Source: Andalucia godoyi (taxonomy: Eukaryota > Discoba > Jakobea > Jakobida > Andaluciidae). Taken from it: DNA of 64,000 nucleotides. Position numbers and translations under genes: made by a program. Within the stretch, counting starts at the first letter, position 1. Every line of letters starts with the position of its first letter. Positions 9,991 through 17,952 of the stretch are shown in pieces. The notes below the pieces were generated by a model. That model searched no databases. It had not been told where the DNA came from and worked only from the letters and a program-made list of their open reading frames with translations. The stretch is taken from contig VRVR01000007.1 of NCBI GenBank assembly GCA_009859145.1, forward strand, positions 1-64,000, read 5' to 3'.

Positions 9991-11298
9991 TCACTGCTGT
10001 TTGCATTCGGGCTGTGATTGTCCCTGCTTGCCTTGTCCCTGCTTGCCTTGTCCCATCTGACCGGCCTTCTTGCCTCGTGGAATGGCTTCGACTTCTTCTT
10101 CTTCCTCCTCTTCCTCTTCTGCTTCGCCATTTTCGTCGGCGTCATCGTCTTCATCATCACCATCACCAAAACCCATGTGTCTTCCAAATCCGAAATCGTC
10201 TTCATCGTCTTCCGCTTCGCCAAGATAGAAAAGGACGGCTTCCGGAATCAGACGATACCTGATCTTCGTTCCAATGTCAAGATCCATCTCAAGAGCTTCT
10301 TCAATTTCATCAATCTCATCCTCATTTATCGCCTCCTCCTCTTCCGGCATCTGCGGAGGAGAGAAGAAATGGAAGAACGATTCGCAATCTTCTTCAATCG
10401 TCTTCATCTGCCCGCCAGCACCTCCACGACCGCCACGTCCGCCACGTCCTCCTCGCCCTCCGCGGCCCCCGCGACCCCCACGAGGATTTACAAGAACCTG
10501 AACAAGACGCACTGTGACATCCTTGCCGGGTCTCCAATGAATCTCACAGCCTTCTGTTTTCTCCAGTGTCGATGAAGAGTGTGCATCGTCGGTCATGTGA
10601 TACGTCTTGGTGAGCACAGTGTTTGTAAAGAATGGATTCTCTGCAAAAACAAACTCAAGACGGAAACTGGAGTCTTCTTCTTCATCCTTGGTGGTTGAAT
10701 CGGCGCCGAAATGACCGGTGACGCAACGGATATCGCGCAAGTAAGCAAGGACTTCTTCATCACGTTCTGTGATTTCCTCTGCCGTAGCCGAGAGATTCTT
10801 CATCGCGGTCACCCAAAACTCTGGAATTCCTTCAGCAATCACATTCGCACGCTTTTCCCACAACGGTGCATACAAGGCTTTGTATTTCCGCTCAATTGCC
10901 ATGGTTTCCTTCAGACATGCAGCATAGAGAGTCTCGTACTCTCCATGCAGCTCACGCAGGGACGTAACACAGCTATCCACATTCTTTGTATCCACACTAC
11001 TGGTTGTCGCTGCCGACGGCTCAGACATTTGCTCAAGCTTCGCGGACACCTCGCCAGCAAACCGAGTCTTTGGAGAATCAGACTGTTGTTCATCATCCGA
11101 CGCAAAGGGAGACGGACGAAGGAAAGAGCTCGTTGGAGTGTTGAACGGGGTCTTCAATTCTGCAGAATCTGCTTCTACGCGGCGCTTAAACTGAATGGGG
11201 ACTCCAGAAGCATTCGACGACGAGTTTGACGATTCCGTCGATTCCGTCTTGTTCAAATCAAGCTGCTCCATCTTCTCTTCGGGCTGGCTATTCGACAT
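9991..11298 (-). CDS. NAP1: NAP1-family histone chaperone with RGG-repeat insertion
   Basis: 435 aa from ATG at 11298. The frame runs further upstream only through Phe/Leu-coding leader sequence. A Ser-rich N-terminus is followed by the NAP domain (about residues 95-350): the dimerisation helix (LRELHGEYETLYAACLKE), then EGIPEFWVTAMKN and SFFHFFSPP, all hallmark segments. The acidic tail is poly-Glu, followed by a GKQGQ repeat. The basic loop normally before the FF(S/N)PP segment is replaced by a run of seven RGG units. NAP1 binds H2A-H2B and H3-H4 and shuttles them to chromatin. A telo-box-like AAACCCTA element lies about 260 bp upstream. Confidence 0.88.
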   Translation of the reverse strand: MSNSQPEEKMEQLDLNKTESTESSNSSSNASGVPIQFKRRVEADSAELKTPFNTPTSSFLRPSPFASDDEQQSDSPKTRFAGEVSAKLEQMSEPSAATTSSVDTKNVDSCVTSLRELHGEYETLYAACLKETMAIERKYKALYAPLWEKRANVIAEGIPEFWVTAMKNLSATAEEITERDEEVLAYLRDIRCVTGHFGADSTTKDEEEDSSFRLEFVFAENPFFTNTVLTKTYHMTDDAHSSSTLEKTEGCEIHWRPGKDVTVRLVQVLVNPRGGRGGRGGRGGRGGRGGRGGAGGQMKTIEEDCESFFHFFSPPQMPEEEEAINEDEIDEIEEALEMDLDIGTKIRYRLIPEAVLFYLGEAEDDEDDFGFGRHMGFGDGDDEDDDADENGEAEEEEEEEEEVEAIPRGKKAGQMGQGKQGQGKQGQSQPECKQQ

Positions 11299-12073
11299 TC
11301 TTTTCCACACAGAACTACTGGGAAAAGGACGAAACAGAAACGAAAAGAAAAAAAACAGAAGAACACAAAAGATCCGAAAAGAAAACCGGAAATTCCTGAA
11401 GAAAAGGGGAAAAGAGAAAAGGAATGAAGCCAGAAACCAGTGTTGTTGAAGGGTCGGTGGGGTTGGACGCATGATCAGCGAAAAAAATGAATCCAAACAG
11501 GATTTGCATGCGATTATGTGAGACATCGTGCCACAAAACAATTGGGGACTCTGGGCCCCGGGCTAGGGTTTTTATGTATGTAAAAATATATGCATGCATA
11601 TTTTTTTGGTTTCCCGCCTACATTGTACACTAACCGCGGATAATCATCGCTGATCATCCATAATCAATGCTGCAAACCAACAACATGCATAATGCAACGC
11701 GGCGGCGTGTGTAGAGGGGTTTCATGATCAAAGTGGGGGCGAAACGAATCGGGCATCGTGTGGCGGAGTTGTCTTTTACGTGCGCTTCAGATTGCTTCAT
11801 CATATCGCAATAAGTGGCAGCGGTGAGGGCAGATGAGAAAGCGTCCGAGCCAAATATCTCACCACATGCACACCATCGAGGATTTTCAAAACATCGAAAT
11901 GTACACCAATTGTACTCTACGCAAGAGTCTCATAAACGGACCAAGAAGCGGCCTCTGCGCCTTTGGGAACCTCTAACCTCAGCATCGAGTATTAACGAAT
12001 TGTTTGTAATTTTTGCAATTTAATTTTTTTTTAAAATAATAATGATAAAATATGTAAGCAGCTTGTTTTACTG
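11299..12073. other. Intergenic between NAP1 and PAN3
   Basis: The right part is the PAN3 3' flank, with oligo-T and AT-rich sequence near 12025. The left part is the NAP1 leader and promoter. A 69-codon open frame at 11814-12023 lacks an ATG at its 5' end and has no recognisable features. Confidence 0.45.
11562..11571 (-). promoter_or_regulatory. Telo-box-like element upstream of NAP1
   Basis: The plus strand reads GCTAGGGTTTTTA, so the NAP1 coding strand reads AAAACCCTAGC. It directly abuts a GGGCCCCGGG dyad. The same core recurs upstream of uS11 and CSL4. Confidence 0.35.
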
Positions 12074-14025
12074 TTAATTTCGGTTGTGAACAAGGTCACC
12101 AAAAGCATTGTCAAAGGACCGTTTGAGATCTGCAAAGGACGCAACAAGCAGATTTTGTCCATCTCGGCTCATCATACACACCTTTTCTTCCGAACTAGCA
12201 TCCAGCTTGTTCAAGCACTCGGTAATGTGCCCAAGATCCACTATTGGGTTGCCATTCTCATCGCACTGGTGAAACACGTAGTCGCGAAAGAGCTTGATCA
12301 GATATCGATCTCCCGTCTCTGCCCACTGCGCATCTCCTTCATGATCTGGACGCTCAGTGATCATGCACAGCTTGGATATCAAACGAAACAGCCTACCGTT
12401 CTCGATTTCCCGACTCATGTCACAGACGAGTGCATCGCTCACCGCCAACGCCTGGTCAGCATGCATGAGGATCCGATCGGAGATCATGTGAAACGCTTCG
12501 AAAACACTCTGCAACCGGCCGCTAGCCAGAGCAATGACAAATTCAACAAGCTGTGCAGAAAAGTCTCTTCGCATGCGCTCCACTAATTCCGACAAGAACT
12601 TGGAATACGACTCTCGAGATCCGCCAGACGTAATCATGGCCTCCGTTCCCGCATTGGTCCCCGTTGCCACCGACAGCAGCGTCGTTCCAATCTGCACCAG
12701 ATCCTCTCGCTGGGCATCCACAACAGAAACATGCTTGTTTGGCGCAAACAAATCACCGAAGCCGGCGCATGAAATGCGCACTCTAGCATTGGAAACGGAG
12801 AACGAAGATTGCTGGTGGTTACGATGATGCTGTTGCTGATGCTGGAGGAGATGGTGCTGGTGGTGGAGATGGTGCTGCGCAGCAGGCTGAGACTGAGGCT
12901 TGGATGCACCTGCCGACGATGAAAGCAAGGAGCAAGACGGAGAACCAAGATGCGACATGATCACTTTGGAAGGGCATAAGATCCGGCAAGCTCCTCCGGC
13001 CACATGGATCGCTCGGACGCCAGCAAGGAGTTGGCACGATATGGACCACAGCAACTCCTCGGTCACAGGGATTGCCGTCGCCGACACGGAAGCGGCAGTC
13101 TGCACAGCCGGGATGAAAAGCTCTTGCAATGTCCTCGCAAACGGATGCATTTCATAGATCAAACAGAGATCCAAGAGTTGGCTAGGGTTACCAGTAGGCC
13201 CACCAAAAGACGAGCCACTGGAGCCAATGGAATTCAAACCTGCCCCAGACAGAATATCCGTAGCATTGCCTTTGGATCCTGAAATGTCTGGGAATTCGGA
13301 AGTCAAAAACGCATCCACAAGGCGAACGACATTGGGATGACGAACCGTCCTCCAGAATTCCACAAGGGGGAACAACTGCATCTCCAGCTGAGATCGCATT
13401 CCGCTTATCCTTCTGAGAAATCGCATCTCGGCGCACTCTGCATCCACTGTTTTGTAGAGAGGGTGGCGAGAGAACATGTATCCCGGTCCTTGCTGCGAGG
13501 CGCTCATCTCCGGGGAACGAAGAACCAGCAAGGAATGGTAACGCCCGTGCAGAATATCAGGGAGTGGTGGATGTGTGGATTGAGGAGCACATGTGTGAAA
13601 TAGCGCCTTTTCAGCAAGCATTTGCGAACGAAGATCTTTGGAGGACCAGAACATGCGCGAATCTCGGTGCGGGGTGCAGCAATCCGATCCACCATTGACA
13701 TGCATTCCAGTCGACGTCGAAGTGGAGTCGACAGCGGACGCATACGACGGACCCGATGGTGCAGCGTATCCAGAACTGGGCCCGCCCATTTGCCCGGGAA
13801 AGTGTCTTGAAGCCTGAGACTGAACGTGCACACACGAATTATACGAAAACAGATTAGACAGAATGCATACCAGGGATACAACAAAAGAGAACAATTAAAC
13901 TATATATAAGGAAGCGTCTGTTTTGTTGCTTGTCCGTTTGCTTTGAAAATTGGTCTGAGACATACCTTGTAACCCTGGTGAGCCGCTCCTCCTCGACGGC
14001 CATGTCCTCCACGCCCACCAAACAT
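12074..14025 (-). CDS. PAN3: PAN3, pseudokinase subunit of the PAN2-PAN3 deadenylase (spliced)
   Basis: Two exons. Exon 1 (14025-13966) encodes 20 residues starting MFGGRGGHGRRGG and ends at AAG|GTATGT. The intron is 13965-13814 (152 nt) with 3' site CTCAG. Exon 2 (13813-12074) continues in phase 0, giving 599 aa. A disordered Gly/Ser/His/Gln-rich linker precedes and interrupts a pseudokinase domain (FRTVRHPNVVRLVDAFLTSE). The C-terminal knob is highly typical (RYLIKLFRDYVFHQCDENG, then VDLGHITECLNKLDASSEEK). PAN3 recruits PAN2 to shorten poly(A) tails in the cytoplasm. No N-terminal CCCH finger is seen; a Gly-Arg exon stands in its place. It is divergent from CWC22. Confidence 0.87.
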
Positions 14026-14350
14026 CTTTACAGAGCCCCTGAACAACCTGTCAAGCCAACACGCGCACTCACACTTACGCTCACTGAGGTGCTGTTCTTT
14101 CGTGACAGAGGAAAAGAAAACAATCTGGAAAAGACGACATGAAACCCGGAATAATTTTTGCGACCAAATATCTCCACGGACCTCAATTGATGCATCACTC
14201 CGTTTTTTCCCTCTCTCTCTCTCTCTCTCTCTCTTCTTTGTTTCACCAGTGCAAGATGAACGGGACTGAAAAAGCAAAGAGGTGCGTTGAAAGGAACGTG
14301 TCTGGAAAGGTGTGTAATGTGCTAACGGGACTGTCAAAGTTGTGCTATCA
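14026..14350. promoter_or_regulatory. Divergent promoter region, PAN3 / CWC22
   Basis: A 325 bp gap between divergent starts. It contains a CT dinucleotide run at 14210-14234, which probably lies in the CWC22 leader or promoter. Confidence 0.4.
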
Positions 14351-16150
14351 ATGGATGAAATCGATCGGTACTTTAAAAGCCGGAGTTATCTTCCTCCTTT
14401 TAGAACCCGAAATGTGTACAGCATTTTGTCGCAGGATGCGGATTCCGCGGATTTTCAGATTCTCAACTGGGACATACTGACAAAGCGCATCCAGGGGATT
14501 GTGAACAGAGTCAACTGTGCGCTTTTCAAGCGACTGGTTGCAGAGGCATTCTCAGTAAATATTGTCCGGGGAAGAGGAATCTTGGTGTCTGCATTGATGA
14601 AGACTCAACAGAGGTCCCCGTCGTTTTCAGCGATCTTGTCTGCGTTTGTCGCAGTGCTGAATTCACGCATACCCCAAATTGGAGAGCTTCTTCTCACTCG
14701 CTTAGCACTACTTATCCGACGGTCCCTCAGGGAGAAGGATCACTATGCTTTGAAAACGTCGGCTGTTTTCGCGGCACAGCTGCTGAATTTCAAGGTTTGC
14801 CACGAAATATTGATTCTGCAGGTCATTCGCGCGCTTGTTGAAACAAAAGATGATCGAAACCTCCAAATCTGCCATCAGGTCATTCTGCAGTGCGGCTATG
14901 TGCTGTCCGAATCTTGTCCTCGTGGATTGGATGTCGTATTCGACTTGTTCCGAACATCGCTGCAAGAGGGCCTTCTCGCTCCCCATATCTCTGTTCTTTT
15001 CGAAGAGCTGTTTCAAAAGAGGAAAGCCGGGTTCCCCGGGGGCCAGATGACGGAGGAATTGGATTTTCTTGACGAAGAAGACATCGTGATGCATGAGGTC
15101 AGCCTGGATGACGAATCCTTGTTGTGGAACTCCGGGTTGGATCGATATTCCTTTGATCCCCAATTTGCTCGGCATGAGGAGACGTGGCGCAGCATCTCCT
15201 CGGTGCTGCTTGGAGGTGCATTTGCGCATCCGGGAATTATCAAGAACGATCCCGAGGAGTTGACTCAGGAGGTTGCTAGGCATTCTGTCGCTCAGGACAC
15301 TCCTGCGGTTCCTCCGCCGCCACCTGCCGTCGAAGAACACACGAATCGCGCAAAAGCGGAATTGCGCAAACGAATATATCTTGTCATCAAGAGTTCCGTT
15401 AACTTCGAAGAAGTCGTACACAAGATTATGAAACTTCGTTTACCAAATTCCCAAATCGACGACGTTGTCTTCACCATCGTGGAGTGCTGCGGACAAGAGA
15501 AGACGTACTCGAGATTCTTTGGCTTGCTCTGCGAGAGGCTGTGTCTCGTCGATTCAGCGTACAAGAGCGCATTTGAGAGGGCGCTTCTTGAGCAGTATCT
15601 GGTTTCCGAGAGACTCCGGACTCCGCAGATCCGCAATATTGCCTCCCTGTTTTCCCATTTGCTGACGACGAAGATCTGCACGTGGGCCTGTCTTTCCAAT
15701 GTCCGGATATCCGAAGACTCCACAAATCCTTCCAAGCGTATTTTCTTGATGGTATTTTTCCAGACTGTTGCACAGGCAATGGGGTCTCCTCGCTTAATTG
15801 CTTCTTTACTCGACTTTCGAGAATCTCCGAAGAATCCTGGCAAAAAGTCTGCTTCCATTGATGGACTTGTTCCCCTGGACAACGCCAAGGACAACCGATT
15901 TTCCCGGAGTTTCTGGGATTCCATCCGACTTCCCGAAGTCGGGAAAGCCCTCCAAGGACACATTGTCGTGCCGGAAGACGGAAACGTTGCGGAGGAGAGA
16001 GAAAACGGAGACCAGGAGACGGGCGTGCATCCCTTTGGCAAACGAGCCCAAGCGGATCCGGGAGAAGTCGATTCCGATGCGTACGAATCGGATGACTCTT
16101 ACTCTCGTCGGAAGCGTCGCAGACTGAATCCAGGGGACGACACACATTGA
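14351..16150 (+). CDS. CWC22: CWC22 pre-mRNA splicing factor (MIF4G + MA3)
   Basis: 599 aa from the ATG at 14351. A TAA at 14315 closes the frame upstream, and the short N-terminus matches the family (YLPPF, then NWDILTKRIQGIVNRVN). The MIF4G domain (about 25-230) has family signatures RGRGILVSALMKTQQRSPSF and NSRIPQIGELLLTRL. A proline-rich spacer precedes an MA3-like helical domain (about 335-460, starting ELRKRIYLVIKSSVNFEE). The C-terminus is acidic and basic low-complexity. CWC22 escorts eIF4A3 to the spliceosome so exon-junction complexes can be deposited, which suits a genome with introns. Single exon. Confidence 0.87.
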   Translation: MDEIDRYFKSRSYLPPFRTRNVYSILSQDADSADFQILNWDILTKRIQGIVNRVNCALFKRLVAEAFSVNIVRGRGILVSALMKTQQRSPSFSAILSAFVAVLNSRIPQIGELLLTRLALLIRRSLREKDHYALKTSAVFAAQLLNFKVCHEILILQVIRALVETKDDRNLQICHQVILQCGYVLSESCPRGLDVVFDLFRTSLQEGLLAPHISVLFEELFQKRKAGFPGGQMTEELDFLDEEDIVMHEVSLDDESLLWNSGLDRYSFDPQFARHEETWRSISSVLLGGAFAHPGIIKNDPEELTQEVARHSVAQDTPAVPPPPPAVEEHTNRAKAELRKRIYLVIKSSVNFEEVVHKIMKLRLPNSQIDDVVFTIVECCGQEKTYSRFFGLLCERLCLVDSAYKSAFERALLEQYLVSERLRTPQIRNIASLFSHLLTTKICTWACLSNVRISEDSTNPSKRIFLMVFFQTVAQAMGSPRLIASLLDFRESPKNPGKKSASIDGLVPLDNAKDNRFSRSFWDSIRLPEVGKALQGHIVVPEDGNVAEERENGDQETGVHPFGKRAQADPGEVDSDAYESDDSYSRRKRRRLNPGDDTH

Positions 16151-16862
16151 TTCATTTGTATATATATGTATACCATCCCTGAGCAAATTCATTCTGCTCA
16201 AGATACTGAACCAGATGTTCACTTTTCCCTCGCGGACGAGGAGTCGACAACCAACAATTGTTTTTCTTTTCTTTTTGAAGAAAAATGTAAAACCCTCCGC
16301 TCGCCAAAGACATGAATCATTGATAATCATCGGCTAAGCTGTCATCGAAGACAGATCCAAGCCACGTGATTTTTGCTTCTGTAATTGAGGGCGAGCACCA
16401 ACTCTTCAATGCAGATTGCTCTGCATCAACGGGTCGTCGCAACCACGAGTTTCTTGGGTCTCGGTATCTTCGGGTATGGCCGGTTTGAGTTCGTCGGGAA
16501 GATCCCTCTTCGGAGCCATGCGATGTTTTGTCCTTGATGAAAGGTGCTGCTGGAGGGATCGATTATAAATATATATTAAAAAGCACAAACAGCAGTAAAA
16601 AGAAAGAGAAGAAGGAAGAAATACTAGACTTGACTACGGTAGGAAAATCGTATTGTTTGATTAACGTTCATAAACAAAAAGCTTGTTAACCGTTTCCCGA
16701 TCCGCCAAAACTAAGGCTTGCATTTTCTCAATTGTATTTATTTTACTTTTTTTTTTTCTCTTTGCCAAATTTTATCGAAAAGGAAAGAAGAGAAAAAGAA
16801 GAAAACCAAAATCAGAGAAGGCGGAAAGGGGGAACAAAGGAGAGAAGCCCCCGGGATATTTG
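16151..16862. other. Intergenic between CWC22 and LRRC23-like gene
   Basis: About 710 bp. It includes a poor candidate microORF of 37 codons on the minus strand (ATG 16519 to stop 16406), with a TATAAATATATA stretch about 45 bp upstream. It also includes the long leader of the downstream gene (oligo-T, then purine-rich). No confident gene. Confidence 0.4.
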
Positions 16863-17837
16863 ATGGCGGAAGAAGGAGAGGATGTTGTGAGCGCTGTCTC
16901 ACTCACGGCTGAGATGGTAGGCGAGAGGCTGTCCGACTTAAAGATGGTTCGCGGCAAGCTGGATTGGGCGTTTACTCGTGTTTCGCTACGGGAACTGAAT
17001 ATCAAGGATGTTGCTGGGCTCAAAACGTTTCCGTATTTGCAGGTGATTGATGCGTCAAAGAATGCTGTTTCTGATCTCTCTGGAATCGTGTCCAAGGACC
17101 TAAAGTCTCTTAATGTGTCTGAAAACTCGTTGGAGAATCTCTCGTCGCTGCAAGGGTTGCCTGCTTTGGAGGTTTTGGAAGCCCGACAAAACAAAATTGG
17201 CGCGTTCATCGGCGCAACGTTTCCAAGTTGCAGAAAGCTGAATGTTTCAAATAACAAGCTGCTCAATCTGCAGGGCGTCGGTGCACAGTTCCCGGCTCTT
17301 CAGTCGCTGGAAGTGAACCAAAACGGACTGCAGAGTATCGCTGGGCTGCAGGCTTGTCAGTCCCTTGTATTCTTGTCTGCGAACGAAAATGAAATCGCTG
17401 CGATTGACTCGAAGGAGTTTGTCCCAAGTCTTGTGGAAATCTGTCTTGCAAAAAATAAGCTCGTGTCGCTGTCGACACTCGCAGCTGCCAGCCTGCCCAG
17501 TTTGCAACGACTGGACTTGTCGGAGAACCTCGTGGAGGACATCAAAGAACTGCGTCACTTGCAATCGCTTGGTGCACATTTGGTCGAGCTGCGTCTTGTA
17601 GGAAATCCGCTGACGTCCTCCGGTACGTACAGGTCGGACGTTCTGCTGGCCATTCCGCTGTTGAAGAAACTGGACGACGAGGAAGTCACCGAAGATGATC
17701 GAGTTGCTGCAAAGGAATTGAAGGCACAGCGCGCAGAAGATGAGAAGAAAAGAGCTGAAGAAGAAGCCGCTGCTGCTGCCGAAGCCGCCGCCGCCGCCGC
17801 TGCTGCTGCTGCTGCGCCGAGTGACGCTTCCGAGTGA
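16863..17837 (+). CDS. LRRC23: LRRC23-like leucine-rich-repeat protein (axonemal radial spoke)
   Basis: 324 aa from the ATG at 16863. The frame is open upstream, but there it translates the oligo-T and purine leader. The N-terminus (LSDLKMVRGKLDWAFTRVSL) leads into about eight leucine-rich repeats (LKSLNVSENSLENLSSL, LQRLDLSENLVEDIKEL), with a C-terminal cap (NPLTSSGTYRSDVLLAIPLL, KKLDDEEVTEDDR) that matches LRRC23. The tail is charged and ends in a long alanine run (GCX codons at about 17767-17815). LRRC23 belongs to radial spoke RS3 of motile cilia. It is convergent with an androglobin-like gene, also ciliary in animals. SDS22-like LRR proteins are the alternative. Confidence 0.7.
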   Translation: MAEEGEDVVSAVSLTAEMVGERLSDLKMVRGKLDWAFTRVSLRELNIKDVAGLKTFPYLQVIDASKNAVSDLSGIVSKDLKSLNVSENSLENLSSLQGLPALEVLEARQNKIGAFIGATFPSCRKLNVSNNKLLNLQGVGAQFPALQSLEVNQNGLQSIAGLQACQSLVFLSANENEIAAIDSKEFVPSLVEICLAKNKLVSLSTLAAASLPSLQRLDLSENLVEDIKELRHLQSLGAHLVELRLVGNPLTSSGTYRSDVLLAIPLLKKLDDEEVTEDDRVAAKELKAQRAEDEKKRAEEEAAAAAEAAAAAAAAAAAPSDASE

Positions 17838-17952
17838 CCGTTTAGCGAATGAAAATAAGAAATGAAAACATTGTCGCCTATCACCAGCGTCCACTCCTTC
17901 CATGATTGTTTGCTTTTCCTCATAGTTCAACGTATTTATTAATTTTACGTTT

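Noticed and set aside
11299-11541. Long hydrophobic N-terminal extension of NAP1
   Set aside because: It is oligo-pyrimidine leader translated; NAP1 is soluble and its start at 11298 fits.
13814-14025. Hydrophobic start MFSFVVSLVCILSNLFSYNSC as PAN3 N-terminus (signal peptide)
   Set aside because: It is intron sequence read through; the true first exon lies upstream and PAN3 is cytosolic.
15292-16145. Long minus-strand frames opposite CWC22
   Set aside because: Antisense shadows with no recognisable motifs.
16406-16519. 37-codon minus-strand ORF MAPKRDLPDEL...
   Set aside because: Very short, no domain, and alone does not outweigh chance despite an upstream TATA-like stretch.
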